DNA from: an uncultured Phycisphaerales bacterium | GTDB lineage: Bacteria; Planctomycetota; Phycisphaerae; Tepidisphaerales; Tepidisphaeraceae | Assembly: GCA_903871935.1 (NCBI GenBank) | Contig: CAIQIQ010000084.1 | Location: forward strand, 1-64,000 | Reading direction: 5' to 3' | DNA: 64,000 nt | Part shown: positions 19,594 to 27,538 of the stretch, in pieces | Position numbering within the stretch: position 1 is the stretch's first letter | Layout of the letters: each line of letters opens with the position of its first letter | Translations under genes and position numbers: made by a program | Notes under the pieces: generated by a model | Databases searched by the model: none | What the model was told of the DNA's origin: nothing | Seen by the model: the letters and a program-made list of their open reading frames with translations, nothing else

Positions 19594-20214
19594 CTACTTC
19601 TCGACCGGCCGCACAAACTGCTTGACGTCATCGGCCAAGAGTTCGATGCGTGTATCGTTCTCACTGGCCTTGATGCCCCCGAGCTTGGGCACAAAGCGAA
19701 TCGGCCGGACATAATCGAGGTACTTCTCACGTGTGGCAAAGCGCTGCCGGTCCAGGACCTTGTTCTGCTGGCTGACCTTCGCCCAGCCGCCATTCTGGAA
19801 TTCGAAGTACCAGAGCTCCGCCCGCCAGATCACCTCACCCTTACCCGCGTGGAAGTCGCGATCGCGCACAAGCTGCATCAGCCCCACCGCCCGATCCGCA
19901 TCGCCCTGCAATAAAAGTATCTCGCAGCGGTCATAGAAGGACGGCACCGTACAAATCTCCTGGATTGCCTTGCGATCATCGTCGGCCAACTCGCCCGGCT
20001 TCGCCTTCGCTTCGGCGACCGGCGCATACCAGGACATATCCACGCCGATCAGCCGTGTGCCATCCTTGAGTGTCGCCGACAACGGCTTGCCCTCTGCCCG
20101 TTCCGCCCGAACCGCCTGGCCATCGGGCATGACGATCGAGATCTCACCTGCCAGAAGTCCCCCAGCGCTAGCCATCGCGAAGATGAGCACGCGTATCCGC
20201 ATCGCGGTTATCAT
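19594..20214 (-). CDS. exported protein of unknown function
   Basis: A 206-residue protein with an N-terminal signal sequence (MRIRVLIFAMASAGGLLAGE). The mature part has a short beta segment (ISIVMPDGQAVRAE), a central helical region with DRCEILLLQGDADRAVGLMQLVRDRDF, and YLDYVRPIRFVPKLGGI near the C-terminus. I recognise no named domain. It overlaps the phosphatase gene by four bases, so the two are translationally coupled. Confidence 0.65.
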   Translation of the reverse strand: MITAMRIRVLIFAMASAGGLLAGEISIVMPDGQAVRAERAEGKPLSATLKDGTRLIGVDMSWYAPVAEAKAKPGELADDDRKAIQEICTVPSFYDRCEILLLQGDADRAVGLMQLVRDRDFHAGKGEVIWRAELWYFEFQNGGWAKVSQQNKVLDRQRFATREKYLDYVRPIRFVPKLGGIKASENDTRIELLADDVKQFVRPVEK

Positions 20215-20681
20215 ACCCGCAACGCGCCCGCACCGTCACCGCCCTTCCCATCCACGAGTCCCACCACCAGCTCGCGCACCAGGACCTCCACCTGCGCCAA
20301 CGCTTCCTGCGGCGCAGCGCCGTCCAGATCATGAACATGCCAGTACTCGACGCGGCTGGCGAAACTGGCGAATCTAGTCTCGACCAGCGGCCGGTGCTCG
20401 GCTTCCTTCAACGCGATCACCCGCGCGGATGAACGCAAGTCCACCTCATTCAGTCTGATGGGATACCGCAACGGCTCCGGCGGACTGATCCCGCGCTCGC
20501 GCAGCGCCTCCAGCGTATGGCTCGACATCGGCCCGACATTCACGATCCCGCGCTCGATCGCCAATGCCCGTGATTCCGCCCGCCACGGTATCCCCGCAGC
20601 GCCCGCGAGGTGGTTGAACAACTCTTCGGCAAAGCGGCTTCGGTAGTAGTTGCCCGTACACAAAAACAGCACTTTCTTCAT
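20211..20681 (-). CDS. low-molecular-weight protein-tyrosine-phosphatase-like protein
   Basis: A 156-residue protein starting MKKVLFLCTGNYYRSRFAEE. This is the CxGNxxRS phosphate-binding loop of LMW phosphatases and arsenate reductases (here spaced as C-T-G-N-Y-Y-R-S). The catalytic Asp normally seen as DP near the C-terminus could be in HVHDLDGAAPQEAL. The start at 20681 was chosen because the catalytic loop begins seven residues later; the frame to 20726 is an extension. It overlaps the next gene by four bases. Confidence 0.85.
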   Translation of the reverse strand: MKKVLFLCTGNYYRSRFAEELFNHLAGAAGIPWRAESRALAIERGIVNVGPMSSHTLEALRERGISPPEPLRYPIRLNEVDLRSSARVIALKEAEHRPLVETRFASFASRVEYWHVHDLDGAAPQEALAQVEVLVRELVVGLVDGKGGDGAGALRV

Positions 20682-20768
20682 AGAGGGGCAGGAGTATACA
20701 CACAACGGCCGGCCGGGGGACTTCAATTGACGCTCCCAAACGATTCCGGTAGGTTACCCACCGCTCTT

Positions 20769-20855
20769 GGAGAGGTGGCAGAGCGGTTGAATGCGCCGGT
20801 TTCGAAAACCGGTCTGGCAGCAATGTCAGCGTGAGTTCGAATCTCACCCTCTCCG
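20769..20855 (+). tRNA. tRNA-Ser(CGA)
   Basis: An 87-base class II tRNA. The acceptor GGAGAGG (20769-20775) pairs with CCTCTCC (20848-20854), with discriminator G20855. The anticodon stem CCGGT/ACCGG encloses the loop TTCGAAA, giving anticodon CGA (serine, UCG codons). A long variable arm (CTGGCAGCAATGTCAG) is typical of serine tRNAs. The T-stem is GTGAG/CTCAC around TTCGAAT. CCA is not encoded. An integrase gene starts about 580 bases downstream, marking this as an integration site. Confidence 0.97.
20842..20855 (+). repeat. putative attL core inside the tRNA-Ser 3' end
   Basis: The 14 bases TCTCACCCTCTCCG at the tRNA 3' end recur exactly, in the same orientation, at 39265-39278. The flanking sequence after both copies is also similar (TAA-G-AAAG, GGTCC, GCGTTTTTGG). 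With an integrase gene just downstream, this is the expected position of an attachment core. Confidence 0.55.
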
Positions 20856-20862
20856 TTAAGGT

Positions 20863-20901
20863 AAAGGCATGGTCCAGAAAGCCATGCCTTTCAGCGTTTT
20901 T
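20863..20901 (+). terminator. Rho-independent terminator after tRNA-Ser
   Basis: A perfect 10-bp stem AAAGGCATGG (20863-20872) / CCATGCCTTT (20882-20891) with a 9-base loop, followed by CAGCGTTTTT. It begins eight bases after the tRNA. Confidence 0.88.
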
Positions 20902-21147
20902 GGAGCATTCGCCGGCCGGCGGATGCCCGTGGTCCCCAAACGGTCCCCAGCCGTTTCATTGCCTGAATTGGGCTTCCTCTGCCCCATCGTTGGCCGCTTC
21001 CAGCAGAACATTAGCGTGGACTGTCGGAAACAAAGCGCGCATACCGAAGAAAGGGGGGTAACGGCCGATCAACCGAGGTCATTGACCTCCGTCGGCGGTG
21101 TAAAGCTGAATCCTACCAAGGTTCAGCCAGTTCGAAGGGGGCCAACT

Positions 21148-21447
21148 ATGGCCAATAACTCCAAGGATAAACGCACTCCTCTGACAGCGGCGGAAGTGCG
21201 TGAGGCGTTCGAGCCGCTGCAGAATGAATATCCGCCGATCCTGAATCTGCAGGCGGCGGCAAAGCTGAGCGGGTATTCGCCGCTCACCCTCAGAAAGAAA
21301 CTCTCAGAGGGATGGTTCGGGAGCAGTGCCAAACGGGGCAAACCAGTTCTTTTCTGGCGAGACCGTTTTGTCATCGAGTTGATGGATCGTCCGATGGCAG
21401 TTCGAAGGAACAGCCCAATCAACGGAGGCGACCATGAAACTCATTGA
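21148..21447 (+). CDS. helix-turn-helix DNA-binding protein, excisionase-like
   Basis: A 99-residue protein with a central winged-helix/HTH-17-type segment (ILNLQAAAKLSGYSPLTLRK, then VLFWRDRFVIELM), as in excisionases and recombination directionality factors. It is translated just ahead of the integrase and overlaps its start by 14 bases, the usual xis-int coupling. The start at 21148 follows GAAGGGGG; the frame upstream to 20869 reads through the tRNA terminator and is not coding. Regulation of the integrase is equally possible. Confidence 0.7.
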   Translation: MANNSKDKRTPLTAAEVREAFEPLQNEYPPILNLQAAAKLSGYSPLTLRKKLSEGWFGSSAKRGKPVLFWRDRFVIELMDRPMAVRRNSPINGGDHETH

Positions 21448-22594
21448 TCGCCATCCGTGTGAGGGCACAGCTCCGGTCATCTATATCGGCCACCGCCAGT
21501 ATCGTCGCCGGTCTGGTGAAATCTATACCAGCCGGCGCTGGTTCGCCGAGTGGTGCTTGGCCGGTCGTCACTTCCATAAGGCGCTGGGTGCCACCAACAA
21601 GCAGGTCGCCATTCGAGGCGCACAAGAGATATGCCGGACGATCGAGGCCGGCCAGACCCCGAAGGTGTACAAGCTGACACCCGGGCAACTGCGAGATGGG
21701 TACCTTGCCCAGAAACAGAACGAGGGCCAAGCGCCCAAGACGATCGAAAAGTATACCAATGGGTTGGGCCACTTTGCGGCATGGTGCGAAAAGACCAACC
21801 GCACGTCGATGGTTCGCTTCGATGAAGCCGACTTCTGGTCCTACAACCGGGCGATGACCGAAGAGGGCCGCACGGCGAAGACCTGCTATGACCGGCTTGT
21901 TCTGATCAAACAGGCCTTCAAATGGGCGGCCAGGCAACGCCTGATCCCAGAGTATCGGCTGCTGGGCATCAGCATGTCGAAGCCAGCTTCGGCGGAACAA
22001 CCGTGCTTCACGCTCCAGCAGGTCGCTGCGCTACTCAAGGCGGCCGACCCCCACGAAGCAGGAATTTACGCAGCGATGGCATATCTCGGCCTGCGCTTCG
22101 GGGAAGCACGTGATCTGCAGTGGTCCAACCTTAACTTGGAGACCGGATTCGTGACGATTCGACGAGGTGGGTCCCGGCCAGACAGGACCAAGAATCAGAA
22201 AGCACGGCAGATTCCGATCCATCCGGAACTCAAGCCGTACCTGCAGACGATCCCACGAAAGTATGACCGAGTGTTCACGTCACGCCCCTCACGCAAATAT
22301 CCCGAAGGCGGCGGCCCGATCTGCGAGCGCCGCTTACTGATCTCGCTGAAGCGACTTTGTAGGCGATGCAAGTTTGACAAGCCGGACCAGTACAAGCTGC
22401 ACACATTCAGGCATGCGTTTGCGAGCATGTGCGCCCGGAACAACATCTCGCAGCGCTATGCCCTCGAATGGATGGGGCACGGATCGTCCGAGATCCTGAA
22501 CCTGTATTACACGATGTATGACGATGTGGCGCACGCCGCCATGCGATCGATTTCGTATTCCACTCCGGGCGAGCAACAAGAGAAGAAGGGCTGA
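21434..22594 (+). CDS. tyrosine recombinase / phage-type integrase
   Basis: A 386-residue integrase. Residues ~80-165 form the core-binding (SAM-like) domain (LRDGYLAQKQNEGQAPKTIEK). The catalytic domain has Arg221 in YLGLRFGEARDLQW, H323-x-x-R326 in HTFRHAFAS, His349 in WMGHGSSEI and the nucleophile Tyr358 or 359 in LNLYYTMY. All catalytic residues are present, so it is probably active. The N-terminal ~70 residues (YIGHRQYRRRSGEIYTSRRW) look like an Arg-rich arm-binding region. It lies behind tRNA-Ser, which is the likely target. The ATG at 21434 follows GGAGG. It is not the integron type (IntI): I see no IntI-specific insert. Confidence 0.93.
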   Translation: MKLIDRHPCEGTAPVIYIGHRQYRRRSGEIYTSRRWFAEWCLAGRHFHKALGATNKQVAIRGAQEICRTIEAGQTPKVYKLTPGQLRDGYLAQKQNEGQAPKTIEKYTNGLGHFAAWCEKTNRTSMVRFDEADFWSYNRAMTEEGRTAKTCYDRLVLIKQAFKWAARQRLIPEYRLLGISMSKPASAEQPCFTLQQVAALLKAADPHEAGIYAAMAYLGLRFGEARDLQWSNLNLETGFVTIRRGGSRPDRTKNQKARQIPIHPELKPYLQTIPRKYDRVFTSRPSRKYPEGGGPICERRLLISLKRLCRRCKFDKPDQYKLHTFRHAFASMCARNNISQRYALEWMGHGSSEILNLYYTMYDDVAHAAMRSISYSTPGEQQEKKG

Positions 22595-22596
22595 TC

Positions 22597-22965
22597 ATGC
22601 CGCCAACTGTTGTACTCCAGTGCGTGGTGACACTTCAGGACACCGAGGCGGAAGTGCCGGGGATGACCCTCAGGATCGTCTCCGGCACCTTCCGCCTGGT
22701 TGGCGCCAAGCCGGCTCTGTCATTGGTTGGGACGCTATACGGTCGGCCCGGTGATGGGTGGGTAACTGAAGCGGTGGAAATGGACCAGATCGGCTTCAGG
22801 TCCACGGACGCGGGAAGAGTCGTGGCGGCGCTGCATCGAGCCGTCGGCGGGGAGGATGAACTCCACCGCATTGAATCCCACTCAATCACGCGCTATTTCG
22901 TGGTCGCCGATGGCCCATGGGTCATGAAGATTATCGAGACGTTGAAGGATCGTTCGCAAGTGTGA
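22597..22965 (+). CDS. unknown protein of the mobile module (122 aa)
   Basis: A 122-residue soluble protein that starts two bases after the integrase stop. The predicted pattern alternates strands and one helix (MTLRIVSGTFRLVGAKPALSL, STDAGRVVAALHRAVGG, YFVVADGPWVMKIIETL). No family recognised. The tight spacing shows it belongs to the integrase operon. Confidence 0.6.
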   Translation: MPPTVVLQCVVTLQDTEAEVPGMTLRIVSGTFRLVGAKPALSLVGTLYGRPGDGWVTEAVEMDQIGFRSTDAGRVVAALHRAVGGEDELHRIESHSITRYFVVADGPWVMKIIETLKDRSQV

Positions 22966-22973
22966 GGTCTGCC

Positions 22974-23372
22974 ATGCGTATTGAGTGTTCATTTCTGATT
23001 GGCGAGTCAGTCTCACCCGGGGATGGGGATTGGACTGTTACTCCTATTGCACTTTGCGTAAAAAGCGGTGGCCGCCAAGGCAGCGTGCGCGGCCAAGTGT
23101 GGCAGAGGTGGGACTCCGCTCGGCCGGACATCCGGGTGTTCGCTCGCGACGATCTTCAGCTTCCTCGATCCGAACGACGAGGGCTCTTGATCGCGGCGTG
23201 CAGAGCATATGGTGGCCTACCTGATCACTACTGTGCAGATGAATCGCAGGTCATGATTGATGATCTGGCGGTTTGGCTGGATGAGTACTTCGTCTACAAG
23301 CGTTCAGCGCGCCTGCTTACCTGCATTGAAAAGCGTCTCCTGCAGTACGGACAACCCGTTCAGAGCAAATGA
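22974..23372 (+). CDS. unknown protein of the mobile module (132 aa)
   Basis: A 132-residue soluble protein eight bases after the previous gene. It ends with a helical, basic segment (LDEYFVYKRSARLLTCIEKRLLQYG). No named domain. The start at 22974 follows GTGAGGT. Its stop codon overlaps an ATG at 23369, but the next gene more likely starts at 23387. Confidence 0.55.
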   Translation: MRIECSFLIGESVSPGDGDWTVTPIALCVKSGGRQGSVRGQVWQRWDSARPDIRVFARDDLQLPRSERRGLLIAACRAYGGLPDHYCADESQVMIDDLAVWLDEYFVYKRSARLLTCIEKRLLQYGQPVQSK

Positions 23373-23386
23373 TGGAGGGTCACGTT

Positions 23387-23872
23387 ATGTCAGACACCGA
23401 GGACAGAGTGATCGAGCAACCGGAGATCTCCTCGACTTTCGCGGTCACCGATGAGGCGTCCGCCAACTGGGTCGTCCGCAAGATCATCGAATGCCGTGCC
23501 TATGCGCAACACTGCACCGAATGGTGCGAGCGCGAATGTGCCAGAGCCGAGCATGACGAGCAGTTCCTCCTGATGCGCTTTGGGGCGCAACTTCGCGAGT
23601 TCCTTCAGACTCGTCTGGCAGATCAAGGCAACCGCCGGCGGTCGGTGGGATTGCCGGCCGGCACGATTGGATTCCGCAAGGAGCCATCCCGGCTCGTTAT
23701 CGATGATGAAGATGCTGTTCGCGCCTGGGCGAAAGCACATCACCCGGAACTGCTCGTCGTGACTGAGAGACTCAGCAAATCAGCCCTGGACGAACTTGTG
23801 GAACGGACCGGAGAGGTCCCGGAATCCGGCGTTCACGTCCAGCCGGAACAGGACAGGTTCTACGTGAAGTAG
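23387..23872 (+). CDS. Gam-family host-nuclease inhibitor / DNA-end-binding protein
   Basis: A 161-residue protein that follows the Mu Gam family pattern: an N-terminal helical coiled part (VVRKIIECRAYAQHCTEWCERE), then a loop and the hallmark SVGLPAGTIGFRKEPSRLVIDDEDAVRAWAK, then a helix (RLSKSALDELVERTGEVPESGVHV) and a C-terminal RFYVK. Mu Gam is a prokaryotic Ku-like protein that binds double-strand DNA ends and blocks host exonucleases. It probably protects linear or excised element DNA here, together with the neighbouring RadA-like ATPase. The start at 23387 was chosen because GGAGGG lies seven bases upstream. The family call is from motif recall; no search was run. Confidence 0.75.
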   Translation: MSDTEDRVIEQPEISSTFAVTDEASANWVVRKIIECRAYAQHCTEWCERECARAEHDEQFLLMRFGAQLREFLQTRLADQGNRRRSVGLPAGTIGFRKEPSRLVIDDEDAVRAWAKAHHPELLVVTERLSKSALDELVERTGEVPESGVHVQPEQDRFYVK

Positions 23873-23892
23873 CTTAACGGAAAGGTACTACC

Positions 23893-25194
23893 ATGCGCTC
23901 TATTCAACACGCTCTACCCGCTAGCCCTGTGACAGTCGCGGCAGGCAGTCTTTTGGCCGCCCCCGACGAGGCGCGACAACCGCTTTCACTGCCGCAGTCA
24001 GCGTTTCTCGCCCAAGCGATGGGAGCCCTTTTCAATGGGGGGCTATATCTTTTTGGCGGCGCACCAGCCAGCGGCAAGTCGCTCCTTTCGATGCAGATTG
24101 GCTTGGACCTGGCAGAGCAAGGGTACCGCAGTCTATACATTCTCACGGAGCAGACGCCGGCAGCTATGAAAGTGCGAGCGATGCAGATGCTGTCCCGGTT
24201 AAGCCCGGCCCGGCGTTCAGAGGCCATGGATCGGATCGAGGTAGAACAGAATGTTCGCGATGTGACGTCGCTGCCAATGTACGCCGCCCGGGAGATCCTG
24301 AGCCCGGCCGGGCGGCGCCACGGTGTCAGCCTGGTCGTGCTCGACAGCATCCAGGGCGACGGCTTGTCGTCGGCCGCCACGAAAGCCTATGGAAAGGTCC
24401 TGGAGTTTGGCCGCATCTGTGCTGAAAGTGGCATCGTCACCATTCTCGTCTCGCACATCACGAAGCGAGGGGAAATCGCGGGACCCAAAGCACTGGAACA
24501 CGGCGTCGATGTGACCGTGGTTTTGAGGCGCGCCATGCTCTACACGCTCTTGGCAGTTCGCAAAAACAGGTTCGGGCCACCTCTGCTCCGGCCCATTCCA
24601 TTGACGATTGACGCGAGAACACTGCGGATGGCGCTGGCCCCGCACGCACATGCCCAGCCTGGCGCAGCGCGGACGTACTGCCCGTCATCAGGGGCGATGC
24701 AGGTGCAGGCCTCAGTTGCGGTACCGGCCGACGGCCGGCCCGGGCGGATGACCGCACCGGGGCTGCCAAGGCACGAGATCGAGCAACTTCTGAGCTGCAT
24801 CGGCCAGATCGATGGACTTGACATGTCGGACCTCGACTATCGCATTCAATGTCGCCTTCCCCGCGGAGGTCAGTACCTGACCTACTTCGGTCTGCCCATG
24901 TGCATGTCGCTGATCGCCTCGTACTGTCGCAGGCCGCTCCCTTCGACCAACCTGTATCTGGGCGAAATAGACCTGTTCCGAAATGTGCTGGACGTCTCGC
25001 CAGATGTTTTATCTGGCCTGAGACGAGCAGTCGATAGCAGCGAGTTAGCATTGCCGCTGACCCTCTTCGTTCCACCTTCCGCCAAACGGCAAATCGCCGG
25101 TTCGGGACGGGTACAGGTCCTGGCCTGTGGCACACTTGAGGAGGCCATTCGACAGACATGGCCAGAGCGCCCTGACGAAAAGCGAGCAGATTGA
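23893..25194 (+). CDS. RadA/Sms-like recombination ATPase lacking the zinc finger
   Basis: A 433-residue RecA-fold ATPase. Walker A GGAPASGKS spans residues ~55-63, ILTEQTPAAMKVRAMQM corresponds to the RadA segment after it, Walker B is LVVLDSIQGD (148-156), then SHITKRGEIAGPKALEHGVD and the RadA-specific KNRFG motif at residues 224-228. Chromosomal RadA has an N-terminal C4 zinc finger, which is absent here: only ~45 unrelated residues precede the ATPase. The C-terminal part (YLTYFGLPMCMSLIASYCRR, NLYLGEIDLFRNVLDVSPDV, VQVLACGTLEEAI) looks like a degenerate RadA Lon-type domain. RadA drives branch migration of recombination intermediates. In this operon it may aid element integration or repair. 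Not cognate to the host radA. Confidence 0.75.
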   Translation: MRSIQHALPASPVTVAAGSLLAAPDEARQPLSLPQSAFLAQAMGALFNGGLYLFGGAPASGKSLLSMQIGLDLAEQGYRSLYILTEQTPAAMKVRAMQMLSRLSPARRSEAMDRIEVEQNVRDVTSLPMYAAREILSPAGRRHGVSLVVLDSIQGDGLSSAATKAYGKVLEFGRICAESGIVTILVSHITKRGEIAGPKALEHGVDVTVVLRRAMLYTLLAVRKNRFGPPLLRPIPLTIDARTLRMALAPHAHAQPGAARTYCPSSGAMQVQASVAVPADGRPGRMTAPGLPRHEIEQLLSCIGQIDGLDMSDLDYRIQCRLPRGGQYLTYFGLPMCMSLIASYCRRPLPSTNLYLGEIDLFRNVLDVSPDVLSGLRRAVDSSELALPLTLFVPPSAKRQIAGSGRVQVLACGTLEEAIRQTWPERPDEKRAD

Positions 25195-25213
25195 AGAAGG
25201 AGATATTCGCCCC

Positions 25214-25423
25214 ATGTTGAAGAAACAAGAGAAGCCAAAGCGGCTGACAGTTCAGGCCACCGTCCGAGCGGCGACACCTGAGCAGGAACGCCGCATCGGC
25301 GAGGCCATTGATCTGTTTCTGACGGAATGGGTTCGTCGGCGGATGGGCCATAGGGAGGAGCATGTTCAACAACAAAGAGAAACTTCACGGACAGCCGTGC
25401 GTGGTGCTCAAGCGATGCAGTAG
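25214..25423 (+). CDS. small basic protein of the mobile module (69 aa)
   Basis: A 69-residue, highly charged protein (MLKKQEKPKRLTVQATVRAA, then IGEAIDLFLTEWVRRRMGHR) preceded by GAAGAAGGAGA. Its last 62 bases overlap the start of the serine recombinase gene, suggesting coupled translation. No named family; a possible recombinase accessory factor by position only. Confidence 0.5.
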   Translation: MLKKQEKPKRLTVQATVRAATPEQERRIGEAIDLFLTEWVRRRMGHREEHVQQQRETSRTAVRGAQAMQ

Positions 25424-27308
25424 CGCCCCTCAAGTCCGCACAAGCATGGACAATCAGGGGAGGACGACGGAGCAGTCCATCAAGGATCTTGAACTTCGAG
25501 TGGTTCATGAGGAGCTTCTGGAGGGCGTCACCGGCAGCGTGCCGGGCAACCGGTCCGATATCGATAGAATCCTGCTCCGCAAGCGCAAGGACAACGACTT
25601 CAAGGTGCTGCTGGTGCAGGACACCAGCCGCTTCACACGGGCCGGCCAGGGACACGGCCAGAAACTGCTGTATGAACTGAGGGCGGCGGGCATTCTGGTG
25701 TACTTCGTGGCCGAGGACCTGCTGGTAGACGACGAAATGGCCGAGATGTATGTGTCGTTTCTCTTCGCCGCCGCCCGCCATGCGGTCAAACAGCTTTCAT
25801 ACAACGCTACTATCGGTTCCACCAATAGCTTCCTCTCGGGCCGCTCCCCGTACACCCGCCGGCCCCCGTTCGGACTGGACCGTATGTACTGCGATGGTGG
25901 CATCGATCGCCACATCATCCGCAACCTGTCCGATGGAACCCAGCAACAGTTGACGCCGGCCGGAGAGTTCGTGCGTTCCTTCGGCAGGAACAATAAGAAG
26001 GGCATCCCGGAGCACTACATCAAACAGAAGAGCGAGCGGATTCGGCTGATCCCCGGTGATCTCAAGCTGATGGCAGTGGTCCACCTGATGTTCCACCTGC
26101 ACTATGTGGAAGGTTTGAGCTATCGGTTCGTGGCTCGTCGGCTCAATGATGCTGGCACGCCGTCGCCCATGGGTAGGGAATGGCATACTGGCAGCGTCCG
26201 CCAAGTGCTGTTGAACCCCGTCTACATCGGCCGGGGTATCCGCTGCCGGACAAAGAATGGCATCTACTATGTCTCGTCGGAAGGCCGGCCACAGCCATCG
26301 GAAGTGACGCTGGAAGAACTGGCCAACAATGCCCATGTTAGGGGACGGATGCGGCCAAGAGAGGAGTGGCTGGAGAGGCCGCAGCCGCATCTGGCAGACT
26401 TCCTGCCCGAGCAGTTGGGGAAGCTGGCGACCGTGGGCATCGAGCGCTACCTTGACTCCATTGCCGAGGCCAAGCCGAAAGAGGCCAACCGGGATCGTCA
26501 TCGCAACAGCCTTTACATTCTCAAAGGTTCCCTCCGCAGTAGGCAGGGAAACCACCCCATGACCGGCCGCCTCGGTGGCAAGGAAGGAAACGAGATCCGC
26601 TACTATGCCGTGTCCAGAGGGCATACCGTACCCAAAAGCAATAACGTCCTCAGCGGCCGCATCGCGGCCCAGCCACTGGAATCAGCGATCATCGGGGTGC
26701 TCAGGCAGGTGCTGCTGAATCGGCCGAACATGGAGGAAACCATCAAGCGTCTGGTGGCTCAGCAGATGCTTGAGCGCCGGGAAGATGAACACAGCCCCGA
26801 GCGATTAGAGCGGGAGATTGAACGTAAGCAGAAGCAGTTAGTCCTGCTCAGCGACGATGTAACGCTGGAGGACGATGATCCCGTGGCCAGGAAGGCGACG
26901 GCTCTGAAGGCCGAAATCAACAGCCTCAAGCGACGGCGCGAGGCGCAACCTCCCCAGCAGCGTCCGGCCACCGATGTCGGCACTATCGCCGCCGAACTGG
27001 CCAGGGAACTGGAGGAATTCGGCCGGCAGATCGACCAGCAGGACGTCCCCCACATGCAGCGGCTGCTTGAGCTTGTCGTGGCAAAGATGGAGGCGGACTT
27101 GGTGACCAAGGAAGTCGATGTGGAACTGTCGCTACCGTCTTGGCTGGGCGAGGTATTGCAGCGGCATGGAGCGGTGGGCCTCGATGAGCTATCTGCATAC
27201 AGACCGTTCATCGAAGCCCACCCCGAAAACCGGCTGATTCTGGACACTTTCCGGTGCGATCGACACGGACAACCGGTCTGTTACACCTGTCGGCGGCGGG
27301 CGGCCTGA
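25362..27308 (+). CDS. large serine recombinase
   Basis: A 648-residue protein. The N-terminal resolvase-type domain carries the catalytic Ser in LKRCSSAPQVRTSMDNQ (residue 20 or 21) and VLLVQDTSRFTRAGQG. The central Recombinase domain is seen as MAVVHLMFHLHYVEGLSYRF, ARRLNDAGTPSPMGREWHTG and VRQVLLNPVYIG. A long coiled coil (about residues 470-545, ERREDEHSPERLEREIERKQ) is followed by a C-terminal Cys/His-bearing tail (FRCDRHGQPVCYTCRRR). Large serine integrases use this build for one-way DNA integration. The usual Cys-rich zinc ribbon after the Recombinase domain appears to have lost its cysteines. A second integrase in the same unit is unusual: either two nested elements or two roles. Confidence 0.85.
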   Translation: MFNNKEKLHGQPCVVLKRCSSAPQVRTSMDNQGRTTEQSIKDLELRVVHEELLEGVTGSVPGNRSDIDRILLRKRKDNDFKVLLVQDTSRFTRAGQGHGQKLLYELRAAGILVYFVAEDLLVDDEMAEMYVSFLFAAARHAVKQLSYNATIGSTNSFLSGRSPYTRRPPFGLDRMYCDGGIDRHIIRNLSDGTQQQLTPAGEFVRSFGRNNKKGIPEHYIKQKSERIRLIPGDLKLMAVVHLMFHLHYVEGLSYRFVARRLNDAGTPSPMGREWHTGSVRQVLLNPVYIGRGIRCRTKNGIYYVSSEGRPQPSEVTLEELANNAHVRGRMRPREEWLERPQPHLADFLPEQLGKLATVGIERYLDSIAEAKPKEANRDRHRNSLYILKGSLRSRQGNHPMTGRLGGKEGNEIRYYAVSRGHTVPKSNNVLSGRIAAQPLESAIIGVLRQVLLNRPNMEETIKRLVAQQMLERREDEHSPERLEREIERKQKQLVLLSDDVTLEDDDPVARKATALKAEINSLKRRREAQPPQQRPATDVGTIAAELARELEEFGRQIDQQDVPHMQRLLELVVAKMEADLVTKEVDVELSLPSWLGEVLQRHGAVGLDELSAYRPFIEAHPENRLILDTFRCDRHGQPVCYTCRRRAA

Positions 27309-27538
27309 ACTGTCGGCTGCCCGATGGCCGGCCGCTTTGTTCTGCCGACGACCTTGGCCATGGGCAGCGGAGACGAACAGGCCTGACGCCACAGATAAGC
27401 GGCTGACGCTAAGTCATTGGACGTGCCGGAAGCCGGTGAAGCGATGCTACGCATGCTCACGCACTGGTCTTGCGGCATGAATTGCGTGCCTGCCCTACGG
27501 CCCGGCGGTGGCCTGCGGCCCGAGGCTGCTGCACCCTG

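Noticed and set aside
21434..22594. Tyrosine recombinase as the integron integrase of the cassette array
   Set aside because: It lies 8 kb from the array in a tRNA-linked phage-type operon with an excisionase-like gene, and I see no IntI-specific insert between its catalytic motifs. It cannot be fully excluded without alignment.
25214..25423. Toxin-antitoxin partner
   Set aside because: The small basic protein has no antitoxin or toxin motif and no matching partner gene; it overlaps a recombinase instead.
21148..27308. Complete prophage
   Set aside because: Gam and integrase types occur in phages, but there are no capsid, portal, terminase, tail or lysis genes between the tRNA and 27.3 kb.
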